From NCBI GenBank assembly GCA_039888615.1, contig JBDQQS010000002.1: a DNA stretch of 64,000 nucleotides. One strand, 5' to 3'. This document shows, one piece after another, positions 1 to 8,933 of this stretch (the first letter of the stretch is position 1; each line of letters starts with the position of its first letter). This stretch comes from Flavimaribacter sp039888615 (GTDB lineage: Bacteria > Pseudomonadota > Alphaproteobacteria > Rhizobiales > Rhizobiaceae). A model generated the notes under the pieces. The model was not told the origin of the DNA and did not search any database. It saw only the letters and a program-made list of their open reading frames with translations. The position numbers were made by a program, and so were the translations under genes.

Positions 1-384
1 ATGGCGGATCAGACCGGACCGTTCGACTACCACTTGACCAAGAAGATGGCCGATCTCTGTCAGAAGAATGATATTCGTTATCAGAAGGATATATTCAAAT
101 ATTACCGATCTGATTCAGCCAGCGCCATCGAGGCGGGAGCGGACGTGCGCACCTCGCTCATAACATTCGGCATCGATGCCTCGCATGGTTACGAGCGCAT
201 CCATCTGCATGCGTTGAGATCGCTCGCCGAACTGGTGACGGCCTACGTGTCGAGCCCGGTCCAAATCAAGCGGGACTTCGAAGAGCACGGAGAACTCGAC
301 GGATTTACCCGTCAGTCAACTGGGGAAGCAGAACAGGAACTGTCCATCGACGTCGAGGAAGAGGAACTCGGCGCCCAGACCTGA
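1..384 (+). CDS. M42 family metallopeptidase, C-terminal fragment (NAGGN osmoprotectant type)
   Basis: The window opens inside this gene and only the last 127 residues are present; the ATG at base 1 is probably internal. The fragment has the C-terminal M42/glutamyl-aminopeptidase pattern: a QTGPFDYHLT stretch, FKYYRSDSASAIEAG, then GIDASHGYERIH, where the acidic and histidine residues belong to the metal-binding end of the fold. It resembles most closely the M42 peptidases found with the N-acetylglutaminylglutamine amide (NAGGN) osmoprotectant genes; that subfamily call is from memory of the motif. The last 20 residues are strongly acidic. It converges with the MmgE/PrpD gene, 2 bases apart. 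If the subfamily is right, NAGGN synthesis genes should lie just upstream of the window. Confidence 0.8.
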   Translation: MADQTGPFDYHLTKKMADLCQKNDIRYQKDIFKYYRSDSASAIEAGADVRTSLITFGIDASHGYERIHLHALRSLAELVTAYVSSPVQIKRDFEEHGELDGFTRQSTGEAEQELSIDVEEEELGAQT

Positions 385-386
385 CG

Positions 387-1826
387 TCAGACGACCGCCG
401 GGATTTCCGTGAGCGTTTCAGCGAGCCGGCGAGGACCGTCCGGCTGGCCGATGGCGCGCACAGAAGCAATCAACCGGTCCTGGGTCTCGACATCGAGAGC
501 TGCGCAACACGCGCGAAATTTTTCTTCGAGATCGGCGTCGCTCATTGGGAGTAGCGGTCCGCCGCGATAGCGCGTGTCGGCCTCGGCTTCAAGGCGTCCA
601 CCGTCCTTCAGATGGAACACGACCCGCGAACGGATCAGATCAAAGCCCTTGGCGTTGATTTGCGGATCGACCGCAGTCGATATCCGCTTTTGCATATCCT
701 GGAAAGCTGGCGCGCAGACGACATCGTCTTCGAATTCCGGGAGGCCGGCGCTTCGGTGCAGAACCAGCATTGAAATCAACGCAGCCATCGAAAATTTCGC
801 CTGGAGGCCGTTTTTGGCGACGGCGTAGCGGATCGGATTCAGGATGTTGTCGCCGGCGAAGAATTCGATCCTGTCGACGTTTTCGGGCGCGACGCCATTG
901 TCAATGACAAGCTTGCGAACCATGTCCATGGCCTGGTGGGTGAGGATCCCGCTGGGGTAGGGCTTGATGCTGACGCCGGGATCGAGGATCGACCAGGTCC
1001 GTCCCATCCCCTGATCCAGCTTTTCAAGCGAGAAGCCGTTGGCGAGCACAGCTGCGAAACCCCATTTGCCGTCCAGAGCGTCAGGATCGGCGGTGAAACC
1101 GCGCTTCGCCATCAATGCGGCCACGACTCCGTTTTCCGATGCGCGTCCGACATGCCATGGTTTGGCCATCGTGCCGAAGCTGCATCTCACACCCGCGGCC
1201 ATGCTTGCGGCAAGGCCAAGCGCGTGCCGCATCTCCGTTTCGTTAAGTTCCAGAAGCCAGGCGGCCGCTGTCGCCGCGCCGAAGGTCGCCACGGTGCCTG
1301 AGGAATGATGTCCGCGCAGATAATGCTCGGGTTTCAGCCATTCCGAGACTTTGCAGGAAACCTCGAAACCAATGTTGAAGGCCGCGAGAAACCGATCGCC
1401 GTCCACATGCCCCAACATCTGCGAAACGGAAAGTGCTGAGGAGAGGGGCGCGGTCGTCGGGTGCGTCAGCAATCCGTAAACATGGTTTGGGTCATGGCTT
1501 ACCTGAGTGTCGTCAAAATCGTGCGCATGGGCGGATATGCCGAAAGCGCGCGCCGCAACCTGAGCAGGGATCTTTCTCTGTCCGGCTCCCAGCAGAAAGG
1601 CGTCTTCGCGCCCGCCGTCGGAAGCAGCCATCGAGACAACGATGCGGGTGGCTTCGTCACTTAATCCCGCAACGTAAAGGCCGACCGTGTCGAGCATGCA
1701 CCTTTTCGCAATTTCGAGAGCTTCAGTCGGAACATCGGCGAATCCGGTGGAGAGCGAAAAGTTAACAGCCTGTTGCGTGACATTGGTGTCAAATGACTGA
1801 AAATCCTGTTTTTTCTCGATTGTCAC
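387..1826 (-). CDS. MmgE/PrpD family protein
   Basis: A 479-residue protein of the MmgE/PrpD (2-methylcitrate dehydratase, iminodisuccinate epimerase, cis-aconitate decarboxylase) superfamily. The family's His/Asp-rich motif AHAHDFDDT is at residues 99-107, and the all-alpha domain followed by a smaller C-terminal domain fills the usual length of about 450-480. The start is GTG, with a GAGAGG stretch about 10 bases upstream. No methylcitrate-cycle genes (prpB, prpC) are nearby, so the substrate is not propionate-derived by context. Instead it is divergent from a GntR regulator heading an ABC importer/hydrolase operon, which suggests it acts on a product of the imported compound. Family call is firm; reaction unknown. 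Confidence 0.88.
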   Translation of the reverse strand: MTIEKKQDFQSFDTNVTQQAVNFSLSTGFADVPTEALEIAKRCMLDTVGLYVAGLSDEATRIVVSMAASDGGREDAFLLGAGQRKIPAQVAARAFGISAHAHDFDDTQVSHDPNHVYGLLTHPTTAPLSSALSVSQMLGHVDGDRFLAAFNIGFEVSCKVSEWLKPEHYLRGHHSSGTVATFGAATAAAWLLELNETEMRHALGLAASMAAGVRCSFGTMAKPWHVGRASENGVVAALMAKRGFTADPDALDGKWGFAAVLANGFSLEKLDQGMGRTWSILDPGVSIKPYPSGILTHQAMDMVRKLVIDNGVAPENVDRIEFFAGDNILNPIRYAVAKNGLQAKFSMAALISMLVLHRSAGLPEFEDDVVCAPAFQDMQKRISTAVDPQINAKGFDLIRSRVVFHLKDGGRLEAEADTRYRGGPLLPMSDADLEEKFRACCAALDVETQDRLIASVRAIGQPDGPRRLAETLTEIPAVV

Positions 1827-1877
1827 TACCTCGTTTCCTCTCGATTGCGCACAGGTGTCTGTGTCTTCAAATATTAA

Positions 1878-1889
1878 ATTGTTGACAAT
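1878..1889. promoter_or_regulatory. Candidate GntR operator (ATTGT-TG-ACAAT palindrome)
   Basis: A perfect inverted repeat, ATTGT and ACAAT around a 2-base centre, lies in the AT-rich 114-base gap between the divergent MmgE/PrpD and GntR genes. FCD-type GntR regulators commonly bind short palindromes of this size in their own promoter region. The position, 52 bases before the GntR start and 52 before the MmgE/PrpD start, would allow control of both directions. Operator identity is inferred from position and symmetry only. Confidence 0.5.
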
Positions 1890-1940
1890 CTTGGATCATT
1901 ATTTGACGATATGCAAGACGAATACGAGGAATTCTGACTG

Positions 1941-2624
1941 ATGTCCGACATCGATCTCCTGGCCCTTCGACAAAGCAGCACGCTTTCGGAACTGGTCGCA
2001 GACAAGATGGAAAAGCTGATCCTGAGCGGCGAACTTGCGGCTGGGGAGCGGATCAATGAAGCCGTTCTCGCCAAGGAACTTGGCGTGAGTCGCGGTCCCG
2101 TGCGGGAAGCCTCGATGTTATTGACCAGCAGGGGGCTGGTGGAGTTCATCGCCTTTCGGGGCGCTTTCGTGCGCAAGATCAGCCGCGCGGAATTGCTGGA
2201 GATCTACGACCTGCGCGCAGTGTTGACCGGTCAGGCCTGCTATCTGGCGGCGCTCAAGGCCGGGGGCGACGCGGGGCCGCTAAATGATCTCCACGAACGC
2301 ATGGAAAAGGCGGCCGACAGCAACAAGGCGGACAAGTACTACACGCTCAATCTGAAGTTCCACGAGTGCCTAGTCGATATGGCCGGCAGTTCGCGGCTCA
2401 GGACGATGATCGATTCACTCGTCAACGAGATGCATCTCTACCGGCAGGTCTCTTTGCGGAGCCATCCGGATATGGCGCAGTCAAACCGGGAGCACCGGGC
2501 GATCCTGGACGCGATCATTGAGGGAGACGCGGAAAAGGCCCGCGAACTTGGCGAGGCGCATGTGCGCGCCGGTAAGAAAAGGTTCGAGGCGGCAGGCGCG
2601 GAAACGCTTGTCGAGGACGAATAG
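1941..2624 (+). CDS. GntR family transcriptional regulator, FCD subfamily
   Basis: A 227-residue regulator with an N-terminal winged helix-turn-helix (about residues 10-75, including LAKELGVSRGPVREA) and a C-terminal all-helical FCD ligand domain (about 85-215) with the usual acidic and histidine metal/ligand residues (FHECLVDMAG, REHRAILDAI). A GAGGAAT ribosome site sits 7 bases before the ATG. It is the first gene of a run leading into the ABC transporter, with 36 bases to the next ORF, and is divergent from the MmgE/PrpD gene. FCD regulators usually sense organic acids or sugar acids; here the ligand is probably the imported substrate or its hydrolysis product. Confidence 0.92.
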   Translation: MSDIDLLALRQSSTLSELVADKMEKLILSGELAAGERINEAVLAKELGVSRGPVREASMLLTSRGLVEFIAFRGAFVRKISRAELLEIYDLRAVLTGQACYLAALKAGGDAGPLNDLHERMEKAADSNKADKYYTLNLKFHECLVDMAGSSRLRTMIDSLVNEMHLYRQVSLRSHPDMAQSNREHRAILDAIIEGDAEKARELGEAHVRAGKKRFEAAGAETLVEDE

Positions 2625-2660
2625 CATTCACTTGATTTGATATTGAAAGGGAGGAACATC

Positions 2661-4238
2661 ATGAAAATGAAGTCAATCGTGGCGGCCGCAGGTCTGGCCG
2701 TCATCACCGCCAGTCTGTTGCCGGCGGTTTCGGTCGCCGAAGACGTGGTCATTGGGGTGCGCACGGAAGCGGCTTCGGTAGATCCGCACTTTTCCTATGT
2801 GGCGACCAGCAAGGCAGCGGTCACGAATATCTTTGACACGCTTATCATGCGCGACAAGGATCTGCAGCTGACGCCGGCGCTCGCGAGATCCTGGGAGCAT
2901 ATCGGCGATGGCGTCTGGGAGTTGAAGCTCCGCGAAGGCGTGACGTGGCACGACGGCGAGCCGTTCACCTCCGAGGACGTGCTGTTTACTTTCGAGCGAG
3001 CTCCAAACGTTCCAAACAGCCCTGCGCCTTTTGGCCAGTTTCTTTCTCAGATTTCGGAGGCCAAGGCGGTCGACGACCACACGATTCACATCACGACGCG
3101 TAACCCTTCGCCACAGATTCTCTTTGATCTCGCCGAAGTGCCAATCATCTCGAAACACGCCGGCGAGGGGGCAACAACGGCGGACTACAATGACGGCAAG
3201 GCGACCATAGGCACGGGGCCGTTCAAGTTCGTGTCCTGGCAGCCGGGCGGAACGCTCCAGCTGGTCCGAAATGATGAATATTGGGCGGGGCCGTCTGAAT
3301 TCGAAAACATCGAAATCGTCGCCATGCCTAACGACGCCAGCCGCGTCGCGGCGCTTCTGTCGGGCGATGTCGATCTGATCGATTCAGTTCCGCCCGAGAG
3401 CTACGAGACGCTGGAAAAAGACGACGGTCTGGAGATCTGGAAGACGCCGGACGTCTACACCGCCTATCTGCACATGGACACCGATCGCGAAGTCTCGCCA
3501 TTTATCACGGCCAAGGACGGCTCGGAAATAAAAAACCCGTTGCTTGATCCGAAGGTTCGCGAAGCGCTTTCGCTTGCAATAAATCGCCAGGCGATCATCG
3601 ATCGTCTGATGAACGGTCTGGCGCAGCCGGCGGGCCAGCTGGCGGGGCCGACCATGACCGGTTTCAATCCGGATATCGAACCGGGCGCCTACGATCCGGA
3701 AAAGGCCAAGGCCTTGTTGAAGGATGCCGGTTATGAAGACGGCTTCAAGATTACCCTTCACGGGCCGAATAACCGCTATGTCGCCGACGCCCAGATCGTT
3801 CAGGCCTTGGCGCAGATGTTCGAACGCATTGGCGTCGCCACCGAAGTCGAGACGATGCCGGCCAACGTCTTCTTCCCGCGTGGCAGCAACCGTGAGTTTT
3901 CGATTTTCTTCCTCGCATGGGGGTCGGCTCAGGGCACTGCCTGGCATGGTCTGCGCGGCGTTCTGATGACCTACGACAAGGAGAAGGGATATGGCCCGTC
4001 CAATCGCGGTCGCTATTCCAATCCGGAAGTCGACAGATTGACGATCGAATCCATGTCGACCTTCGACGTCGATGAGGCTGCTCGCCTCTCGGCGGAGGCG
4101 GCCGGGGTGGCTTTCCGTGATTTCGCGATCATCCCGATGCACTACCAGATGAATGTCTGGGCGTCGAAGGATGGCTTCGAGTACGAGCCGCGGCAGGACC
4201 AGATGACGCTGGCCTATGGACTTTCCAGGCAGCGATGA
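2661..4238 (+). CDS. ABC transporter substrate-binding protein, peptide type (SBP family 5)
   Basis: Periplasmic binding protein of about 525 residues, matching the dipeptide/oligopeptide (DppA/OppA) family length. A Sec signal peptide is visible: a Lys-containing start, a hydrophobic core and a likely signal peptidase I site at SVA-ED near residue 27. Family motifs include DPHFSY near the mature N-terminus, WHDGEPFTSEDVLFTFE and later YWAGPSEFE. I start at the ATG preceded by AAGGGAGGA 6 bases upstream rather than an in-frame TTG 24 bases earlier. The stop overlaps the next gene's ATG by 4 bases, so translation is probably coupled. Cluster-5 proteins bind peptides but also glycosides, opines and other small molecules. 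Confidence 0.93.
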   Translation: MKMKSIVAAAGLAVITASLLPAVSVAEDVVIGVRTEAASVDPHFSYVATSKAAVTNIFDTLIMRDKDLQLTPALARSWEHIGDGVWELKLREGVTWHDGEPFTSEDVLFTFERAPNVPNSPAPFGQFLSQISEAKAVDDHTIHITTRNPSPQILFDLAEVPIISKHAGEGATTADYNDGKATIGTGPFKFVSWQPGGTLQLVRNDEYWAGPSEFENIEIVAMPNDASRVAALLSGDVDLIDSVPPESYETLEKDDGLEIWKTPDVYTAYLHMDTDREVSPFITAKDGSEIKNPLLDPKVREALSLAINRQAIIDRLMNGLAQPAGQLAGPTMTGFNPDIEPGAYDPEKAKALLKDAGYEDGFKITLHGPNNRYVADAQIVQALAQMFERIGVATEVETMPANVFFPRGSNREFSIFFLAWGSAQGTAWHGLRGVLMTYDKEKGYGPSNRGRYSNPEVDRLTIESMSTFDVDEAARLSAEAAGVAFRDFAIIPMHYQMNVWASKDGFEYEPRQDQMTLAYGLSRQR

Positions 4239-6037
4239 CCGTTCACGGCGGAACGATAGAAGAAATGAAAGACGCAGCTCCGTGCTGCGTCTTTTCCACG
4301 CCGATGCGTGACGGGACGTTGTTGATCGCGGATGTCTACGGACCGACGAACGAACGCCGACCCGTCGTGCTCGAACGTACGCCCTATGGCCGGCGTCGAA
4401 CCGACCAGTCAGAGCGATACGCCGGGATGGAAAAATCGCTGTCGAGGGATCGGATCGCGGAACGTTTCGTAGAGGCGGGTTTCATTTATGCGGTTCAAGA
4501 CTGCCGTGGTTGCGGCGATTCCGAGGGGCGTTTCTCAAAATATCTGCAGGAGCCAAATGACGGAGCGGACACGATTGGCTGGTTGCGGCGTCAGGCCTGG
4601 TGCGACGGGTTCGTGGCGATGACCGGTTTCTCCTATGGCGCTGCATGCCAAATGTCGCTGGTGGGTTACGAGGACGAGGAGCCGGACGCGATAGTACCCG
4701 ATTGCGGCGGATTTTCCGACGCCTATCAAAGCGGCATCCGGCAAGGCGGCGCACTCGCGATGAAACAGGCGACGTGGGCGCATGCGCAGGCGATCCGCGA
4801 CATGGTCGCATCGGGCGATATCATAACCGCCGATACGCTGCGCGCGCAGGATCTTGAACAATGGCTTCTGGACAGTCCCTGGATTGCAGGCCATTCACCT
4901 CTGGAAAGCGCGGTTGAGCATCGCGACAATCTCGCCGCGTTCTGGCAGGCAGGCGAAGATTCTGATTTCTGGCGCGCGCCCGGTTTGTCGACCGACAAGA
5001 CGAAGCTGGCGCAGAGCCGCACGCCGTCTTTCTTTGTAACAAGCTGGTTCGACACGTCTTCAGTTTCGGTGATCGAGAATTTCCAGGCGATGCCGGCTGC
5101 GCCGAAACGTCTCGTAATCGGGCCGTGGGATCATGGCGTCAGATTCACGAGTGTTGGCGGTGGCGTAGATTTCGGTCGACGATCCATTCCGGAAGAAGGT
5201 CTGGGCGGCTCTTTGCTCGATCTGCGTCTTGAATGGTTGCAGGCAGTGTGCGACGGGCGGGCGCTGCCGATGGGCGTCACCTATTTCGAGATGGGCGACG
5301 GCGACTTCGAAGCGAACGGTTTGATAGAGCATGGTGGGCGGTGGCGCGAGGCTGCGTCATGGCCTCCGGACGATTGTCGCGCAGTAACGCTGCAGCTTTC
5401 GGAAGGGCGCTTGCATGCCGACCGGGTAACCGCCGAACCGGCGCGATGGATCAGCAATCCCGACAGACCCGTTCCGACGCTTGGCGGCGCCATAAATTCG
5501 GGCGAGCCTGTCATGTCGGGGGGCATGTGGGACCAGAACGCTGTCTTTCCCATCGTTGATGACGCAGAAACAAACCGCTGTCAGCGAGACGACGTTCTGA
5601 TTTTCATGAGCGCGCCTCTCGAGGAGGATGTGGCCATCGCGGGCGCGCCAATCGTTGATGTGCAGATTTCTGCGGATTGTCCGGATGTGGACGTCACCAT
5701 GAAACTGATCGACTGCTATCCGAACGGTCCTTCGCTGAACCTCTCCGACGGCATTTTGCGTCTTCGTTATCGGGATGGTTTTGATGCGGCGGTCATGATG
5801 ACACCCGGTCAGGTCGTATCCGCGCGCGTCATCGGCACGCCCTGCGCCAACCTTTTCAGAAGGGGGCACCGCATCCGCGTCGATATCGCAGCAAGCAACT
5901 TCCCCAATTTCGACATCAATCCGCAGACGGGCGGGCCTCAGGGCATTCCACAGCAGCGCCGGATTGCTGAAATAAAGCTCCATTCGACGGCCGATCAGCC
6001 GTCCTTGCTGACGCTTCCGGTGAGGTCCGTTCAATGA
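4235..6037 (+). CDS. CocE/NonD family hydrolase (X-Pro dipeptidyl-peptidase S15-like)
   Basis: A 600-residue alpha/beta hydrolase of the CocE/NonD type (cocaine esterase, glutaryl-7-ACA acylase, X-Pro dipeptidyl peptidases). The nucleophile elbow G-F-S-Y-G is at residues 131-135 with Ser133 as likely catalytic serine, preceded by the QDCRGCGDSEG loop typical of the family; the C-terminal 200 residues form the jelly-roll PepX_C domain. There is no signal peptide, so it should act in the cytoplasm on imported substrate. It overlaps its neighbours by 4 bases on both sides and is embedded inside the ABC transporter operon, which strongly implies hydrolysis of the transported ester, amide or peptide. 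Exact substrate cannot be read from sequence. Confidence 0.9.
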   Translation: MTVHGGTIEEMKDAAPCCVFSTPMRDGTLLIADVYGPTNERRPVVLERTPYGRRRTDQSERYAGMEKSLSRDRIAERFVEAGFIYAVQDCRGCGDSEGRFSKYLQEPNDGADTIGWLRRQAWCDGFVAMTGFSYGAACQMSLVGYEDEEPDAIVPDCGGFSDAYQSGIRQGGALAMKQATWAHAQAIRDMVASGDIITADTLRAQDLEQWLLDSPWIAGHSPLESAVEHRDNLAAFWQAGEDSDFWRAPGLSTDKTKLAQSRTPSFFVTSWFDTSSVSVIENFQAMPAAPKRLVIGPWDHGVRFTSVGGGVDFGRRSIPEEGLGGSLLDLRLEWLQAVCDGRALPMGVTYFEMGDGDFEANGLIEHGGRWREAASWPPDDCRAVTLQLSEGRLHADRVTAEPARWISNPDRPVPTLGGAINSGEPVMSGGMWDQNAVFPIVDDAETNRCQRDDVLIFMSAPLEEDVAIAGAPIVDVQISADCPDVDVTMKLIDCYPNGPSLNLSDGILRLRYRDGFDAAVMMTPGQVVSARVIGTPCANLFRRGHRIRVDIAASNFPNFDINPQTGGPQGIPQQRRIAEIKLHSTADQPSLLTLPVRSVQ

Positions 6038-7011
6038 TCGCCTTCATCATACAGCGTGTTTTCCAGGGCGCCGCGGTGGTGCTCGCAATGTCGCTCATCG
6101 TGTTCGTGGGCGTTTACGCCATCGGCGATCCGGTCGAGATCCTTATCAATCCGGACGCCGACCAGCAGACCAGAGAGGCGGTCAGGCAGTCTCTCGGCCT
6201 CGATAAGCCGTTGTGGATGCAGTATCTGTTTTTCGTCAAATCTGCGCTGCACGGGGATCTTGGAACATCCTTCGTCTTCAACATTCCGGCAATTCAGCTC
6301 ATTCTCCAGCGTCTGCCGGCGACGCTCGAACTGGCTCTGACGGCGACGGCTCTCGCCATCCTGCTCGGTATCCCGCTTGGCCTCGTCAGCGGTTTGAACG
6401 ACAAGCGCTGGTATTCTCGCATGATCATGGCGGGATCGATCCTGGGATTCTCGCTTCCGACCTTCTGGGTCGGCCTGATCCTGATCCTCGTTTTCGGCGT
6501 GTGGCTTGGCTGGCTTCCTGTGTATGGACGCGGCGACACGGTCCGGTTTCTTGGCGTGGAGTGGAGCATCTTCACGCTCGACGGTCTCAGGCACATCATC
6601 TTGCCGGCGTTCAATCTTGCACTGTTCAAGATTGCGCTCTTTATCCGATTGACCCGCGCCGGCGTCATGGAAGTGGTCAATCAGGACTACATCCGCTTCG
6701 CAAACGCCATGGGGATCAAGAAGGCGCGGTTGCTCTGGCGGCATATTCTCAAGAACATCATGATCCCCATCGTTACGGTAATCGGCATCGAATTCGGATC
6801 GGTGGTCGCCTTCGCCGTCGTCACGGAATCGATCTTCAACTGGCCTGGCATGGGCAAGCTGATCATCGAATCCATCAACCATCTCGATCGTCCGGTTATC
6901 GTCGCCTACCTGATGGTCATCGTCGTGATGTTCGTCATCATTAACCTGCTCGTTGACCTGCTTTATGCGGGTCTCGATCCGCGGGTCAGGCTGGGGAGCA
7001 GCAATCGATGA
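6034..7011 (+). CDS. ABC transporter permease, DppB type
   Basis: A 325-residue inner-membrane permease with about six membrane segments. It has the N-terminal TM followed by a periplasmic loop typical of DppB/OppB, and the cytoplasmic EAA coupling loop around ANAMGIKKARLLWRHILKN. The C-terminal segment FNWPGMGKL is a DppB hallmark. It pairs with the following permease, overlapping it by 4 bases and overlapping the hydrolase upstream by 4 bases. The dense coupling indicates one transcript from the binding protein through both ATPases. Confidence 0.94.
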   Translation: MIAFIIQRVFQGAAVVLAMSLIVFVGVYAIGDPVEILINPDADQQTREAVRQSLGLDKPLWMQYLFFVKSALHGDLGTSFVFNIPAIQLILQRLPATLELALTATALAILLGIPLGLVSGLNDKRWYSRMIMAGSILGFSLPTFWVGLILILVFGVWLGWLPVYGRGDTVRFLGVEWSIFTLDGLRHIILPAFNLALFKIALFIRLTRAGVMEVVNQDYIRFANAMGIKKARLLWRHILKNIMIPIVTVIGIEFGSVVAFAVVTESIFNWPGMGKLIIESINHLDRPVIVAYLMVIVVMFVIINLLVDLLYAGLDPRVRLGSSNR

Positions 7012-7949
7012 GCGACCTTGGTCTGAATTCCGGCGCATCTCCAAAATTCACCGGCCCCATGCGGGTGCTCGGTGACAGGTCAGAGAGGCTGCGCAATTTC
7101 CTGCTGGAATACGCGCACAGTCCCATCGCGGTCGCCGGCGGCGGCATACTCGTCCTGCTTCTCCTGATTGCGATATTCGCGCCATGGATTGCGCCGCAAA
7201 ACCCTTATGATCTGGCAAGTCTTTCAATTCTGGATTCGCGCCTGCCGCCCGGTTCCGAAAGCTATAACGGCTACACCCATTGGCTGGGCACTGACGGTGT
7301 TGGACGCGATCTGCTGAGCGCCATCATGTACGGATTGAGGATTTCGCTGAGCGTCGGCGTGCTGAGTTCGCTGTTTGCGCTGATGATCGGAATGTTTGTC
7401 GGTCTTTTCGCGGCATACACCGGCGGCAGGACCGAGAACATCATCATGCGCATTGTCGATCTTCAGATGAGCTTTCCGGCCATCCTGATCGCGCTAATCC
7501 TGCTTGCAATTCTGGGGAGGGGCGCTGAAAAGACGATGATTGCGCTTATCGCCGTGCAATGGGCCTACTATGCGCGCACCGTGCGGGCGTCGGCTCTGGT
7601 GGAGCGCGAGCGCGAATATATCGAGGCCGCGCGCGGCCAGCGCCTCGGTCATTTCCGGATCGTGTCGCGCCACTTGCTTCCAAACTGCTTCGCGCCGCTG
7701 CTCGTGGTGCTGACGGTTCAGGTGGCCCATGCGATCACATTGGAGGCGACGCTGAGTTTTCTGGGCATCGGCTTGCCTGAAACGCAGCCGTCGCTCGGAC
7801 TGTTGATCGCCAATGGCTACCAGTATCTGCTTAGCGGGTCCTACTGGATTTCGATCTTTCCGGGCGTCGCGCTGTTGATCACGATTCTGTCGATCAATCT
7901 GGTCGGCGACAGACTGCGAGAGCTTCTCAATCCGGGGATGAGACGATGA
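7008..7949 (+). CDS. ABC transporter permease, DppC type
   Basis: A 313-residue permease of the DppC/OppC family. After about 35 polar residues comes the first TM (around residues 45-65), then the periplasmic stretch with HWLGTDGVGRDLLS, which is diagnostic of DppC. The EAA loop is EAARGQRLGHFRIVSRHLLPN, and late TMs contain LSFLGIGLPETQPSLG. It forms the heterodimeric channel with the preceding DppB-like subunit. Start and stop overlap both neighbours by 4 bases. Confidence 0.94.
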   Translation: MSDLGLNSGASPKFTGPMRVLGDRSERLRNFLLEYAHSPIAVAGGGILVLLLLIAIFAPWIAPQNPYDLASLSILDSRLPPGSESYNGYTHWLGTDGVGRDLLSAIMYGLRISLSVGVLSSLFALMIGMFVGLFAAYTGGRTENIIMRIVDLQMSFPAILIALILLAILGRGAEKTMIALIAVQWAYYARTVRASALVEREREYIEAARGQRLGHFRIVSRHLLPNCFAPLLVVLTVQVAHAITLEATLSFLGIGLPETQPSLGLLIANGYQYLLSGSYWISIFPGVALLITILSINLVGDRLRELLNPGMRR

Positions 7950-8932
7950 ACGCGATGCCGCCTCCACAGCCGGTTCTGGAAGTCGAGCGGCTGAGCACGG
8001 TTTTTGACCTGCGCGCCGGTATGGTCCGATCCGTCAATGATGTCAGCTTTATCCTGAAACGTGGGGAGATACTCGGCATTGTCGGCGAATCCGGCTCCGG
8101 AAAATCAGTTACGGGACTGTCCGTTCTGGGGCTGATCGAGCCGCCGGGGCGAATCGCCGCCGGGTCCATCCGCCTTGAAGGTCGCGAACTGACGACATTG
8201 GCAGACGCTGAAAAGCGCAAGCTGCGCGGTAACGCGATTTCGATGATCTTTCAGGATCCGATGACGACGCTCAATCCGGTGCTGTCGATCGGCCGACAAT
8301 TTTTCGAGGTGATCAACGCCCATCGCAAGGTTTCCTACACGGCGGCGCTGGACGAGGCCGAGGCGGCGCTTGTCCAGGTCGGCATTCCGGCCGCTCGCGA
8401 GCGGCTTTCGAGTTACCCGCATGAACTCTCCGGCGGCATGCGCCAGCGGGTCTGCATCGCCATGTCGCTCATCAACAAGCCGGCTGTGGTCATTGCGGAT
8501 GAGCCGACGACCGCGCTCGATGTGACCATCCAGGCGCAGATCCTCTACATGATGCAAAACCTCGTTCGCGATAGCGATGTCTCGCTGATCTGGGTCACCC
8601 ATGATCTGAGCGTCGTCGCGGGATTGTGCGACCGGGTCGCCGTCATGTACGCCGGCCGCATCGTGGAAACCGGACCGGTGGAGGATGTGCTTGGCAATCC
8701 GCGCCATCCCTATACGAGGGGACTCCTGGACAGCATCCCGGGCGATGCAGAGCCTGGCCACCGCCTGCGCCAGGTGCCGGGGACCCAGCCGTCTCCACTC
8801 GATCTGCCACAGGGTTGCTCGTTCCGGCCGCGTTGCAGCGGGGCGCGAGAGGAATGCAAGAGCGAGTTGACCTCTGATCAGGTCGGTCCCGAGCATTTCG
8901 TTCGGTGTCTCTTCAAACTGGGTGGAGACTGA
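7946..8932 (+). CDS. ABC transporter ATP-binding protein, DppD type
   Basis: A 328-residue ATPase with Walker A GESGSGKS, signature LSGGMRQR, Walker B and DEPTTALDV, and an H-loop in WVTHDLSVV. The C-terminus carries the oligopeptide-transporter extension with CSFRPRC, which in DppD/OppD proteins can hold an Fe-S cluster or metal. It powers import with the following DppF-like ATPase. The start overlaps the DppC gene by 4 bases. Confidence 0.94.
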   Translation: MNAMPPPQPVLEVERLSTVFDLRAGMVRSVNDVSFILKRGEILGIVGESGSGKSVTGLSVLGLIEPPGRIAAGSIRLEGRELTTLADAEKRKLRGNAISMIFQDPMTTLNPVLSIGRQFFEVINAHRKVSYTAALDEAEAALVQVGIPAARERLSSYPHELSGGMRQRVCIAMSLINKPAVVIADEPTTALDVTIQAQILYMMQNLVRDSDVSLIWVTHDLSVVAGLCDRVAVMYAGRIVETGPVEDVLGNPRHPYTRGLLDSIPGDAEPGHRLRQVPGTQPSPLDLPQGCSFRPRCSGAREECKSELTSDQVGPEHFVRCLFKLGGD

Positions 8933-8933
8933 G

